Below are positions 49,286 to 58,283 of a DNA stretch of 64,000 bases, one piece after another. The translations under genes and the position numbers were made by a program. A model generated the notes under the pieces. It was not told the origin of the DNA. It ran no database searches and was given only the letters and a program-made list of their open reading frames with translations. How positions within the stretch are numbered: the first letter of the stretch is position 1; every line of letters starts with the position of its first letter. This DNA comes from Collinsella sp. TM10-22. Lineage in GTDB: Bacteria > Actinomycetota > Coriobacteriia > Coriobacteriales > Coriobacteriaceae. The DNA lies in the NCBI RefSeq assembly GCF_003466125.1, contig NZ_QSOC01000007.1, forward strand, positions 1 through 64,000. The letters run 5' to 3'.

Positions 49286-49459
49286 CACGTAAACCACCTC
49301 GCAAACATAAATCCAGTTTAGCATCAAGCTATTGCACCAAAGACAGCAGGCCCCCTTGATGAGTTGATGGTATCTGTTAAATGTCACGTACGATTCACAT
49401 CTGGTGGGTACCCTGATGGCTACACGAAACGAAGCAGATTTACACCGGGAGGACCCCGT

Positions 49460-50422
49460 ATGACAACCAAGTACACCGACGCGCCGCGCACGCGCGTCAT
49501 GACGCCGGCATCGCTCAACAACGGCGTACACGAGAACCATTCCATTGGACAGACCATGGCCATCGCGCCCAAAAAGGGCCTGTTCGACGACATTTCCATT
49601 CCCCAGATCATCGCCGGCGCCGCAGCTGCCGCCACGAGCGTGGCGCTTGCTTCAAAGATCGGCATTGCCGGCTCGGTGATTGGTGCCGCTGTGAGCTCAG
49701 TCATCACTGTTGTGTCCTCGCAGGTCTATCGCCACTTTATCTCCGCCAGCGCCGAAGCAATCAAGGGCACGCATGCCGTTGTCGACTACCCTACCGGCGC
49801 CTACGAGCCCGTTGAGCCCAATGTCGAGGAGCACCTAGGTGGCGCCGCAACCACGCAGGAGATGCGCCAGGTTGCGGGACGCGCGACCACGGCGCGCGTC
49901 GCTCCCAACAGCCTGCGCGCCAAGGCGGCGGCTGAGCGCAGCCAGACGCAAAAGAAGGTCATCATCTTCTCGATCGCTATCGCCATCGTCGCGGTCATCG
50001 CCTGCGCCGGCGCCATCCTTATCACCACTGCCGGTGAGGGTCTGGGCGAGCGTCCCGAGCCGATCCTTTCGTCGCGCACGACCGAGAGCGATGCAAATGG
50101 CAACACCCAGTCGCAGGATCAGCAGGCACAGACGGACGATACGCAAGACAGTTCTACCTCTGCCAATTCGTCCTCGAACACCCAAAACCAATCGCAGGGC
50201 ACCGATTCCTCTTCGGCCAACAGCAGCACGCCGTCCGGCACGACCGACTCAAGCCAAACGACTGACGGTTCGCAGCCGAGCACGGGCGGCCAGACGAGCG
50301 ACAGTACTTCGGGAACGGGCGCAGCAGACAGCAGCAACACCAACAGCTCGAACAGCTCGAGCGGAACCGCGTCCGGCACGGCATCCGACAACTCGAGCCA
50401 AGGCACGGCATCGGGCAACTAA
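49460..50422 (+). CDS. Membrane protein with Ser/Thr/Gly-rich extracellular tail
   Basis: A 320-residue protein of unknown function. Residues 1-45 are polar, then a hydrophobic Ala/Ile/Val stretch at about 48-88 (IIAGAAAAATSVALASKIG onward) that could be one or two helices. After a basic loop, a second segment at about 168-192 (KVIIFSIAIAIVAVIACAGA, ILITT) spans the membrane. From about 210 to the end it is almost only Ser, Thr, Asn, Gly, Gln, Asp and Ala, a likely surface-exposed, disordered or glycosylated tail. SD GGGAGG precedes the ATG. Confidence 0.7.
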   Translation: MTTKYTDAPRTRVMTPASLNNGVHENHSIGQTMAIAPKKGLFDDISIPQIIAGAAAAATSVALASKIGIAGSVIGAAVSSVITVVSSQVYRHFISASAEAIKGTHAVVDYPTGAYEPVEPNVEEHLGGAATTQEMRQVAGRATTARVAPNSLRAKAAAERSQTQKKVIIFSIAIAIVAVIACAGAILITTAGEGLGERPEPILSSRTTESDANGNTQSQDQQAQTDDTQDSSTSANSSSNTQNQSQGTDSSSANSSTPSGTTDSSQTTDGSQPSTGGQTSDSTSGTGAADSSNTNSSNSSSGTASGTASDNSSQGTASGN

Positions 50423-50561
50423 GCACATTTGCCTCTCATAGATAACCGACCTGTATAACGGGCGCGAATCGACAGCGGTTCGCGCCCGTTTGCCTTGGGC
50501 GCCGAGGTAGCAAGTCCCGCGCGATGGTAAGATGCTTTGGTGTGTAAAGAGGAGATTTGCC

Positions 50562-51869
50562 ATGAGCAAGACAATAGTTAAGCCCACGCTATCGCTGGGC
50601 AACCACATCTATCTGTATCGCCTGCTGCGCGATGCAATCGGATGCGGCAAGCAAACGTTTATGACGCAGGTCGAGGAGGTACTCGCCGCCGGCGACATGG
50701 CCGCTTATGACCTGGGGTTTGAGACCACGCGCGAGCTGCTCGAGGAGCTCGACGACTGCATTAAGCTGACCGTCTTTAAGGGCGGTCGCCTGTATGCCAC
50801 CGTCATCGCCAACGAGGCCTGGGATACCGCCCTTGCCAAGGGCGAGGACAAGCCCAAGGCAGCCAAGGGTGCCAAGCAGTCCTACAAAAAGAAAAAACGC
50901 GGTGAGAAGGACCTCAAGGCCGTGCGCCCCAAGCACGTTAAGCGTCCCGAGCCCGAGCCTGTGGCCGAAGTCGCTCCAGAGCCCGACCCCGAGACAGAGA
51001 TCGAAGTCGCTATTGAGGTAACAGCAGAAGCCGAAACCGAAATCGCCGCCACGACCGATCCCGAAGTCATATCCGAGCAGGAAGCCACTGTGGAGCTCAA
51101 CGAAGCGCCCAAGTCGACAACCGAAGAAGCCGCTAACCAACCCGAGACGCCTGCGTTCCAGAACAGCGATGTCTTTGGCAACGAGGCCGAGGACGATCAG
51201 TCCGATGAGCCCGCCGATCAAGGCGCTACCGAGTCGGCGCCGGAGCCCGAGACGCCGCAGCCCGCCATCTCGCTCACGGTCGTCTATGACCCCGAGAACG
51301 CCAACGCCGGCATCACCACCATGGCATCCACGCCCATCGAGGCAAAGTCGAGCGTCGAGAACGAGAACGCGACGCAGGTTGAGGTTGAAACTGCAGCTGC
51401 AGACGCACCCGTCACCGTGAAGCCCGCAGATTCCACGATCAAGCCGGAAGCGATGCCGGAGTCCGCACCCGTCATCGAGTCCGTGCCCACCTCCGCATGC
51501 GACCAAATTCCCGCACCGGCACCGGCTTCGGCACCCGCAGCGGCCCCAACCCCCGCACCTGCAGCGCCCGCCATCCCCAAGGACTTCCCCGTCGATTTCA
51601 CAACCGAGGTCTTCTGCCCCGGCCCGCTTCTGCACCAGCTGTCAACCTATCTCCCCTACGGCGCCGACACCCTCGGCATCGTCGGCGAGTACTACTGGAT
51701 CGCCCGCGAGCGCGGTACCATCGAGGTCGCGCGAAACCGCGCAAGCTTCCCCCTGCGCTACACGCAGGCCGGCGAGCGCCGCGAGGTTACCGTGCGCATC
51801 CGCCGCAACACCACCGGTGGTCTCGGATCCACCTGGGCCATCGATAAAGTCGAAGAACCCGGGCAGTAA
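50562..51869 (+). CDS. Two-domain protein with long acidic Pro/Ala/Glu linker, unknown function
   Basis: A 435-residue protein. The N-terminal domain (about 1-95, NHIYLYRLLRDAIGCGKQTF onward, then RELLEELDDCIKLTVFKGG) is a compact helical-beta domain like OST-HTH-style folds, though not confidently. A basic patch (YKKKKRGEKDLKAVRPKHVK near 110-130) leads into a low-complexity acidic linker to about 340 (AEVAPEPDPETEIEVAIEVT and similar). The C-terminal domain (about 350-435) is FCPGPLLHQLSTYLPYGADT onward. No homologue named. SD AGAGGAG. Possibly an RNA- or nucleic-acid-associated protein, but that is speculative. Confidence 0.6.
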   Translation: MSKTIVKPTLSLGNHIYLYRLLRDAIGCGKQTFMTQVEEVLAAGDMAAYDLGFETTRELLEELDDCIKLTVFKGGRLYATVIANEAWDTALAKGEDKPKAAKGAKQSYKKKKRGEKDLKAVRPKHVKRPEPEPVAEVAPEPDPETEIEVAIEVTAEAETEIAATTDPEVISEQEATVELNEAPKSTTEEAANQPETPAFQNSDVFGNEAEDDQSDEPADQGATESAPEPETPQPAISLTVVYDPENANAGITTMASTPIEAKSSVENENATQVEVETAAADAPVTVKPADSTIKPEAMPESAPVIESVPTSACDQIPAPAPASAPAAAPTPAPAAPAIPKDFPVDFTTEVFCPGPLLHQLSTYLPYGADTLGIVGEYYWIARERGTIEVARNRASFPLRYTQAGERREVTVRIRRNTTGGLGSTWAIDKVEEPGQ

Positions 51870-51873
51870 CGAC

Positions 51874-51909
51874 AAACGGCTCAAATCCAAATCAGGATTT
51901 GAACCGTTT
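51874..51909. terminator. Bidirectional terminator, left end of the trehalose locus
   Basis: AAACGGCTCAAATCC (51874-51888) pairs with GGATTTGAACCGTTT (51895-51909). A nearly identical hairpin lies at 56206-56245, on the other side of the trehalose genes. Confidence 0.85.
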
Positions 51910-51962
51910 AATTGTGCCAATCAGGCCGCACTCAGCTGCAAATGGACACAATACCCATGCGC

Positions 51963-53681
51963 TTATTTACGAATGAGCGCATATCCCTCAAAGGGGCGAA
52001 GCGCCTGCAGGTCCTCAACATCCCCATACGAGTGCAGCAGCACGTCCCACTCCCCTTGAGCCAGCAGTTCCCGGACTTCCGGGCCCACTTCGCTCATACC
52101 ATCGAAGAAATTGGCAACCACAAGCATCGATCCAGGCGCGGACATGTCTTCGATCGTCGCCACCGACGCATCATAGGGCTCTCCGACAGTAAGATTGCCA
52201 AATCGCCCATACGCGAGCACGGGCGCACTGTCCGCGTCAACAAAACGGACCTTGCCCGTCGCCACCACAGGCAACTCGTGCCGCAGCTCATTCACCTGAC
52301 GATAGAACTCAAAAATTGAATTCGAAACGCCCACTTCGAGCTCCGCCGTTATCTCATCTTGGCTACAATCCTTCGCATCGCGAGCCATCGGAACCCAAGG
52401 CTCAGCGATCGAAAAACCATGGTGCACCTCGCCATTCCACTGCATAGGCAGGCGGCCGTTATCGCGCGAATGCATGTTGATGATCGCGAGCGCCTCTTCG
52501 GGTGCCTTTCCCTGCTCGAGCAAGATGCGGTAATAGTTGCGGCTCTCGACATCGTTGAACTCTTCGATGCTCGTAAAGTGTGCGTTGGTCGAGCCCAGCT
52601 CGTCACCTTGATAGATATAGGGCGTGCCGCGCAACAGGTCCATAAAGAGCGCGAGCATCTTTGCCGCGGGAATGCGCAGGGAACCGTCGGTCCCAAAACG
52701 CGAAAGGGCACGTGGCTGGTCGTGATTGTCCCAGAACACGGCATTCCAACCACCGCCCGCCTGCATACCCTCCTGCCAGGCGGCAAGAGTCTTTTGCAAC
52801 AGCGCAAAGTCAGGAGCCTTGTTTACCCACTTCCTCCCGTTCTCAAAATCGACCTTAAGATGATGGAAGTTGAAGGTCATAGCGAGCTCGTGGTTTTGAG
52901 GCTGCGTATATCGAATGCAAGCCTCAAGGCCCGTCGAATTCATCTCTCCGACCGTCATCATGCCCTCGATGCCGCCCTCACGCACCAGCTCCTGGATGTA
53001 GCTGTCCACACGCGCACCGTCCGTGTAAAAGCGGCGACCATCGCCCTCGTAGTCGTCTTCCCATGAATCTGGCTTATCGATTAGATTGATTACGTCGAAG
53101 CGAAAGCCGTCAACGCCCTTCTCGCGCCAAAAACGCAAGACATCGGCAACCTCATGCCTCACTTCAGGATTTTTCCAGTTGAGGTCGGGTTGGCCCGGAT
53201 CGAATAGGTGCAGGTACCATTTGCCAACATGAGGTTCCCAGGTCCAGGCGGGACCGCCAAACTTCGATTCCCAGTTGCAGGGAAGCTCACGCGGTGTCCC
53301 CTCTTCAAAAATAAAGTAGTCCTGATAGCGCTTGTCGCCCGCGATGGCTCGCTGAAACCACTCATGCTCGCTCGAAACATGGTTAAATACCATGTCGAGC
53401 ATAAGGCCGATGCCGCGCGCATGCGCCTCGCGCGAAAGCTCTTCGAACTCCTCCATGGTTCCAAATCGCGGATCGATGCTTCGGTAATCGGCCACGTCGT
53501 AGCCGTTATCCTTTTGCGGCGAGACAAAAAATGGGGTTATCCAGAGGTAATCGATACCAAGCTGCTTGAGGTAGTCGAGCTTTTGCGTGATGCCGGGCAG
53601 ATCGCCCCAGCCGTCACCATTAGAATCGTTAAAGCTCTTGGGATAGATTTGGTACACGACCTTATTGCTGATATCAAGCAT
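51963..53681 (-). CDS. treC: Trehalose-6-phosphate hydrolase (GH13)
   Basis: Splits trehalose 6-phosphate to glucose and glucose 6-phosphate. The 572-residue protein is a GH13 enzyme with YQIYPKSFNDSNGDGWGDLP, then DMVFNHVSSEHEWF, nucleophile Asp in GFRFDVINLI near 198, acid Glu in VGEMNS, and NHDQPRALSRFGT near 317. It fits the oligo-1,6-glucosidase/TreC clan; trehalose-6-phosphate is inferred from the adjacent trehalose-type EIIBC and a GntR regulator. ATG 53681 has GGAGGAC upstream. It follows treB by 93 bases, which contain a tandem 15-bp duplication over the treB stop. Confidence 0.88.
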   Translation of the reverse strand: MLDISNKVVYQIYPKSFNDSNGDGWGDLPGITQKLDYLKQLGIDYLWITPFFVSPQKDNGYDVADYRSIDPRFGTMEEFEELSREAHARGIGLMLDMVFNHVSSEHEWFQRAIAGDKRYQDYFIFEEGTPRELPCNWESKFGGPAWTWEPHVGKWYLHLFDPGQPDLNWKNPEVRHEVADVLRFWREKGVDGFRFDVINLIDKPDSWEDDYEGDGRRFYTDGARVDSYIQELVREGGIEGMMTVGEMNSTGLEACIRYTQPQNHELAMTFNFHHLKVDFENGRKWVNKAPDFALLQKTLAAWQEGMQAGGGWNAVFWDNHDQPRALSRFGTDGSLRIPAAKMLALFMDLLRGTPYIYQGDELGSTNAHFTSIEEFNDVESRNYYRILLEQGKAPEEALAIINMHSRDNGRLPMQWNGEVHHGFSIAEPWVPMARDAKDCSQDEITAELEVGVSNSIFEFYRQVNELRHELPVVATGKVRFVDADSAPVLAYGRFGNLTVGEPYDASVATIEDMSAPGSMLVVANFFDGMSEVGPEVRELLAQGEWDVLLHSYGDVEDLQALRPFEGYALIRK

Positions 53682-53750
53682 CGCTCGTCCTCCCTCCAAC
53701 AGGAAATGTGAAATTCGCGAGCACCGCTGACGAACAAAGCCGCCGCGGCG

Positions 53751-53779
53751 CTCGTAGGGTTACTGCTCGTAGGGTTACT
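53751..53779. repeat. Tandem 14-bp duplication at the treB stop codon
   Basis: CTCGTAGGGTTACT occurs at 53751-53764 and 53766-53779, so the treB stop region is duplicated with one base between. Confidence 0.9.
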
Positions 53780-55250
53780 TATCCTGAGCGGCCAACTCCG
53801 CGCGAATCTCGGCGGCACTGGCCTCGGCCTCCTCGCGAATGCCTTTCTTGGAGCCCACGATAACCGTCAGGACAAAAGGAACGACCAGCACGATGAGCAT
53901 ACAAACCGCAAACATCGCCCAGCTGTCAGGCTGCATCGAAAGGATTCCCGGCAGGCCACCGACGCCAACGGCGTTTGCGGTGCAGTTTGTCACCACGCTC
54001 AAAAGACCAGCAAGGGAGGAGCCGATCATGGCACACACAAACGGGAACGTGTACTTAAGGTTGACGCCGAACATGGCAGGCTCGGTAACACCCAGGTAGC
54101 AAGAGATGATGGCGGGGATATTTACCTGCTGGTCACGATCGTTGGAACGCTGCAGGTACGCCATGCCCAATACAGCCGAGCCTTGTGCGATATTGGAAAG
54201 CGCGATCATGGGCCAAAGCATAGTGCCACCAAAATCGGCAATCAGCTGCAGGTCGATGGCGTTAGACATGTGGTGCAGGCCGGTAATAACCAGCGGCGCA
54301 TAAAACGCACCAAAGAGAGCGCCGAACAGGGCGCGGAACGGGCCGGTGATGCCGGCGTAAATGATGGCGGAGACACCGCTACCGAGCCACCAGCCAATGG
54401 GTCCAAGGACAAAGTGGGCGGCCATGACGGCAAGCAGCAGGCTGCAGAATGGAACGACGATCATCGAGACGACCTCGGGCGTGATCTTGCGGAAGAAACG
54501 CTCCAAGAAGCCAAGTGTAACTGCGGCGAGAATCGCGGGAATGACCTGCGCCTGATAGCCGATCATATTGACCTGGGCAAAGCCAAAGTCCCACTGCGGA
54601 ATCTGATCAGCCGGCGTGCCGGCAACGGAATAGGCGTTAAGAAGCTGCCCGGAGATAAGCGTCAAACCCAAAACGATACCGAGCATAGGCGTGCCACCCA
54701 TCTTTTTGGTGACCGACCAACAGATGCCTACTGGAATGCCAGTATGGAAGACCGCCTCGCCAATCAACCATAAAAAGCTGTCGACGCCAGCCCAAAATTG
54801 ACTCAGCTGCACGAGCGTCTGCGTACCGTCGCCAAACACATACAGCGAATCGATGCAATTGCGGAAACCGAGAATGAGGCCGCCGACGATAACAGCGGGA
54901 ATGATGGGTGCAAATACCTCGGCGATAACCGTCATGGCGCGCTGAATGGGATTCTGGTTTTGGACGGCGGCGGCCTTGGCTGCGTCCTTGCTCACGCCCT
55001 CGATTCCGGCGATCTCAGTAAACTCCGAATAGTAGGCTTTGACGTCGTTACCAATGATGACCTGGAACTGCCCAGCCTGCGTAAAGCTGCCCTTGGTATA
55101 GGGAAGCGCCTCGATACCCGGCACGTCGGCCTTCGATTCATCGTTGAGGACAAACCTCATACGCGTCATACAGTGGCTCACAGCGGCAATATTGTCCTTG
55201 CCTCCCACCAGCTCGAGCAGCTTGGTCGCGTCGTCCGCATACTTACCCAT
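53775..55250 (-). CDS. treB: PTS EIIBC permease, trehalose-type
   Basis: Takes up and phosphorylates trehalose. The 491-residue protein has a IIB domain (Cys in VSHCMTRMRFVLN near 26, and GQFQVIIGNDV) and a IIC domain with about ten helices, including LGVTEPAMFGVNLKYTFPFV near 390. No IIA domain, so a shared IIA (such as a glucose IIA) must donate phosphate. Substrate assignment rests on treC and treR next to it. ATG 55250 has AAGGAGG upstream. It leads the treB-treC operon, divergent from treR. Confidence 0.88.
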   Translation of the reverse strand: MGKYADDATKLLELVGGKDNIAAVSHCMTRMRFVLNDESKADVPGIEALPYTKGSFTQAGQFQVIIGNDVKAYYSEFTEIAGIEGVSKDAAKAAAVQNQNPIQRAMTVIAEVFAPIIPAVIVGGLILGFRNCIDSLYVFGDGTQTLVQLSQFWAGVDSFLWLIGEAVFHTGIPVGICWSVTKKMGGTPMLGIVLGLTLISGQLLNAYSVAGTPADQIPQWDFGFAQVNMIGYQAQVIPAILAAVTLGFLERFFRKITPEVVSMIVVPFCSLLLAVMAAHFVLGPIGWWLGSGVSAIIYAGITGPFRALFGALFGAFYAPLVITGLHHMSNAIDLQLIADFGGTMLWPMIALSNIAQGSAVLGMAYLQRSNDRDQQVNIPAIISCYLGVTEPAMFGVNLKYTFPFVCAMIGSSLAGLLSVVTNCTANAVGVGGLPGILSMQPDSWAMFAVCMLIVLVVPFVLTVIVGSKKGIREEAEASAAEIRAELAAQDK

Positions 55251-55310
55251 GCGTTCCTCCTTCTGCGCTTTTCGACAGAACACTGTAGGTGGCCCACCCG
55301 CCTTTAAATG

Positions 55311-55332
55311 ACAACTTATTTGAATAAGTTGT
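55311..55332. promoter_or_regulatory. TreR operator-like palindrome 1
   Basis: ACAACTTATT and AATAAGTTGT are exact inverted halves around TG, in the treB-treR divergent region. The same half-sites occur twice more in the region. Confidence 0.85.
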
Positions 55333-55374
55333 TTGACAGCAACTAGTTTAGCCAGATTGATTCTACGTTTCTTG

Positions 55375-55390
55375 ACTTATTTGAATAAGT
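55375..55390. promoter_or_regulatory. TreR operator-like palindrome 2
   Basis: ACTTATT-TG-AATAAGT matches the central part of palindrome 1 exactly, 63 bases away, about six helix turns. Confidence 0.8.
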
Positions 55391-55452
55391 TGCTGAACGG
55401 TCGATTTTTCACTGCGAACGGAGAGCATCGGATTCGAACGGTATACTGAAAT

Positions 55453-55472
55453 ACAACTTATTTAAATGATTC
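55453..55472. promoter_or_regulatory. TreR half-operator at the treR start
   Basis: ACAACTTATT at 55453-55462 is one perfect half-site, followed by a degraded second half. It overlaps the possible upstream start of treR and fits autoregulation. Confidence 0.55.
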
Positions 55473-55483
55473 AAAGGACAGCT

Positions 55484-56200
55484 ATGAAGGCCATCTGGCA
55501 AGGCATCTACACCGATATCAAAGGCGACATTCTTGAGGGAACGTATCCTTTTCAGTCGTTTCTCCCCTCCGAGGCCCAACTCGTCCAAAAATACGAGTGC
55601 TCGCACAACACACTTCGACGCGCCCTCACGGCTCTCGCCGACGAGGGGTTGGTGCAGCCGATCCATGGCAAGGGTGTCCGCGTCATCTGGCGCCCGCGAA
55701 GCCGCGCCCTCTTTGAAGTTGGCGGCATCGAGACATACGACGAATCCATCAGGCGCCTGGAGCTTGATTCCGAAACAAAGGTGACGCTCTTTGAGCAAGT
55801 CAAAGCCACCGAAAAGGCAGCCCACAGAACGGGGTTTGAAGTCGGGTCAGTTCTCATTCATCTCGAGCGTGTTCGTTCCATAGCCGGTTGCCCAGTCATT
55901 CGCGATGAAAGCTATTTTTTGGCAAGCGACGTACAGGGGCTCGATGCCGATAAGGCCTCAAGCTCCATTTATCGATATCTCGAGCAGGACCTTGGCCTTA
56001 AGATTGCCCAAAGCCGTCGCGAAATAACCATCGAACCCGCCACCAAGCGCGACTATGAGCTGTTGGACCTTCCCGAAGGCTGCTACATGGCCGTTATGTC
56101 CAACCAAGTCTTTACCGCCGCCGGAGAAATGTTCGAATACACCTGTTCGCGACACCGCCCCGACTACTTTGTCTTTCACGACATCGCTCGACGCAAGTAG
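55484..56200 (+). CDS. treR: GntR/HutC family repressor, trehalose operon
   Basis: A 238-residue GntR-family regulator: N-terminal winged helix (QGIYTDIKGDILEGTYPFQS, FLPSEAQLVQKYECSHNTLR, then RALTALADEGLVQPIHGKGV) and a C-terminal UTRA/HutC effector domain (about 75-238). It is divergent from treB-treC and the region between has two perfect and one half palindromes, so it most likely represses treBC until trehalose 6-phosphate binds. ATG 55484 has AAAGGAC; an ATG at 55466 lies inside the third half-site. A terminator follows. Confidence 0.88.
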   Translation: MKAIWQGIYTDIKGDILEGTYPFQSFLPSEAQLVQKYECSHNTLRRALTALADEGLVQPIHGKGVRVIWRPRSRALFEVGGIETYDESIRRLELDSETKVTLFEQVKATEKAAHRTGFEVGSVLIHLERVRSIAGCPVIRDESYFLASDVQGLDADKASSSIYRYLEQDLGLKIAQSRREITIEPATKRDYELLDLPEGCYMAVMSNQVFTAAGEMFEYTCSRHRPDYFVFHDIARRK

Positions 56201-56205
56201 CAGCG

Positions 56206-56245
56206 AAAAACGGCTCAAATCCAAACCCGGATTTGAGCCGTTTTT
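56206..56245. terminator. Bidirectional terminator, right end of the trehalose locus
   Basis: AAAAACGGCTCAAATCC (56206-56222) and GGATTTGAGCCGTTTTT (56229-56245) are exact reverse complements, nearly identical to the terminator at 51874-51909. Confidence 0.9.
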
Positions 56246-56274
56246 ATTTGTTGATGTCGCGTAATCAACAGCGA

Positions 56275-56415
56275 GCGGGTCGCAAGTGCCCCAGGTTGCC
56301 GTGAAAGAGGAGCGACGCGTACTTCGGTACGCGAGCGACGGCTTGAACGGCAAGATGGGGTGCTTGCGGCCCGCGCAGCGTCGAGCAGTTACGCGGTTTG
56401 GTAAAACCGCGTAAC
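56275..56415. repeat. Variable-arm palindrome, copy 2, with trailing hairpin
   Basis: Arms 56275-56302 and 56347-56374 pair (GCGGG/CCCGC, CGCAAG/CTTGCG, CCCCA/TGGGG, TTGCCGT/ACGGCAA). The core holds GAAAGAGGAGCGACG, GCGTAC-TTCG-GTACGC and GAGCGACG. A perfect stem-loop follows (GTTACGCGGTTT 56388-56399 / AAACCGCGTAAC 56404-56415), identical to that after copy 1, and stops just before ettA. Confidence 0.92.
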
Positions 56416-56419
56416 AAAA

Positions 56420-58099
56420 CTAGTCACGCGTCAGCTTGCGGTGGATGCGATGCGGCTGGGCTGCGTCCTCACCCAGGCGCTCGATACGGTTGGCCTGATA
56501 GGCCTCAAAGTTGCCCTCGAACCAATACCAGTTGCCCGGATTCTCGTCGGTGCCCTCCCACGCCAGAATGTGCGTGGCGACGCGGTCCAGGAACATACGG
56601 TCGTGGCTAATGACCACCGAGCAGCCCGGGAACTCGAGCAGCGCCGCCTCGAGCGAGGACAGTGTCTCGACGTCGAGGTCGTTCGTGGGCTCGTCGAGGA
56701 GCAGCAGGTTGCCGCCCTGCTTGAGCGTGAGCGCCAGGTTCAGACGGTTGCGCTCGCCACCGGAGAGTACGCCAGCGCGCTTCTGCTGGTCCTGGCCCTT
56801 AAAGCCAAAGCTCGCCACGTACGCGCGGCTGGGGACCTCGGTCTCGCCGACCATCATGTGGTCCAGGCCATCCGAGACGACCTCCCACAGGTTCTTGTCG
56901 GGGTCGATGCCAGAACGGTTCTGATCGACATAGGAGATCTTGACGGTCTCACCCACCTCGAGCTCGCCCGAAGTCAGCGGCTCCAGGCCCACGATGGTCT
57001 TGAAGAGCGTAGTCTTGCCCACACCGTTGGGGCCGATGACGCCCACGATGCCGTTACGCGGCAGGGTGAAAGAAAGGTCGTCGATGAGCACGCGACCGTC
57101 GAATTCCTTGTGCAGGTGATGGGCCTCGAGCACCTTGTTACCCAAACGCGGTCCAACGGGAATGCGGATATCGGTCCAGTCGAGCTTCTGGCTTGCGCGG
57201 GCCTCGGCCTCCATCTCCTCGTAGCGAGCCAGACGGGCCTTGTTCTTTGCCTGGCGAGCCTTGGGCGAGCTGCGTACCCACTCGAGCTCGGCCTCCATGC
57301 GCTTGGCGAGCTTGGCGTCGCGGTTGCCCTGCGCCTCGATACGGGCGGCCTTGGTCTCCAGATACGTGGAGTAGTTGCCCTTGTAGGGATAAAGGTGACC
57401 GCGGTCGACCTCGCAGATCCACTCGGCAACGTTATCCAGGAAGTAGCGATCGTGCGTGACGGCAAGCACCGCGCCCTGGTAGTTGTGCAGGAAGTGCTCG
57501 AGCCACAGGATCGACTCGGCGTCCAGGTGGTTCGTGGGCTCGTCGAGCAGCAGCAGGTCGGGAGCTTCGAGCAGCAGCTTGCACAGGGCCACGCGACGGC
57601 GCTCGCCGCCGGAAAGTACGTTGACCGGCATGTCGGAATCGGGCAGCTGCAGGGCGTCCATGGCCTGGCCGAGCTTGGAATCGATATCCCAGCCGTCGGC
57701 GGCGTCGATCTCGTCCTGGAGCTTTCCCATCTCGGCCATGAGGGCGTCCATGTCGCAATCCGGGTCGCACATCTCCTCGCCGATCTTGTTGAAGCGATCG
57801 ACTTTGGCGATCATGTCACCAAACGCCATGCGCACGTTCTCGATGACGGTCTTGTCGTCGTCGAGCGGCGGCTCCTGCTGCAGGATACCCACGGTGTAGC
57901 CGGGGGTGAGCTTGGCATCGCCGTTGGAGACCTCCTCGATGCCGGCCATGATCTTGAGCAGGGTCGACTTGCCCATACCGTTGGGGCCCACGACGCCGAT
58001 CTTGGCACCGGGGTAGAAGCTCAGGGTCACGTCGTCAAGGATCACCTTGTCGCCATGGGCCTTGCGAGCCTGATACATCTGGTAGATAAACTCTGCCAT
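56420..58099 (-). CDS. ettA: ABC-F ATPase, energy-dependent translational throttle (EttA)
   Basis: Soluble ABC-F protein that binds the ribosomal E site and gates elongation by ADP/ATP state. The 559-residue protein has two ATPase domains, Walker A GPNGMGKST (near 39) and GPNGVGKTT (near 359), signatures LSGGERRRVAL and LSGGERNRLNLAL, Walker B LLLLDEPTNHLDAES and LLLLDEPTNDLD. The interdomain arm (KAARIEAQGNRDAKLAKRME onward) matches EttA, and the length is near the usual 555. It uses an upstream AAAGGAT or CAGG as SD. Highly conserved housekeeping. Confidence 0.95.
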   Translation of the reverse strand: MAEFIYQMYQARKAHGDKVILDDVTLSFYPGAKIGVVGPNGMGKSTLLKIMAGIEEVSNGDAKLTPGYTVGILQQEPPLDDDKTVIENVRMAFGDMIAKVDRFNKIGEEMCDPDCDMDALMAEMGKLQDEIDAADGWDIDSKLGQAMDALQLPDSDMPVNVLSGGERRRVALCKLLLEAPDLLLLDEPTNHLDAESILWLEHFLHNYQGAVLAVTHDRYFLDNVAEWICEVDRGHLYPYKGNYSTYLETKAARIEAQGNRDAKLAKRMEAELEWVRSSPKARQAKNKARLARYEEMEAEARASQKLDWTDIRIPVGPRLGNKVLEAHHLHKEFDGRVLIDDLSFTLPRNGIVGVIGPNGVGKTTLFKTIVGLEPLTSGELEVGETVKISYVDQNRSGIDPDKNLWEVVSDGLDHMMVGETEVPSRAYVASFGFKGQDQQKRAGVLSGGERNRLNLALTLKQGGNLLLLDEPTNDLDVETLSSLEAALLEFPGCSVVISHDRMFLDRVATHILAWEGTDENPGNWYWFEGNFEAYQANRIERLGEDAAQPHRIHRKLTRD

Positions 58100-58283
58100 T
58101 TGCCTGTTCTATCCTTTCTACCTGCTGTTTCCCTATTCTTGATTCGCCTTAGTGGAAACGAAATGAGGGAACCAGCTCTGAAACGTAACGAAAAAGGGGC
58201 ATGGTTGCCCACACCCCCTAATACTACCTGGGAAAAGTCCCCCGGAACATACTATGAACTGCGTACGCTAGTTTTCCGCAACC

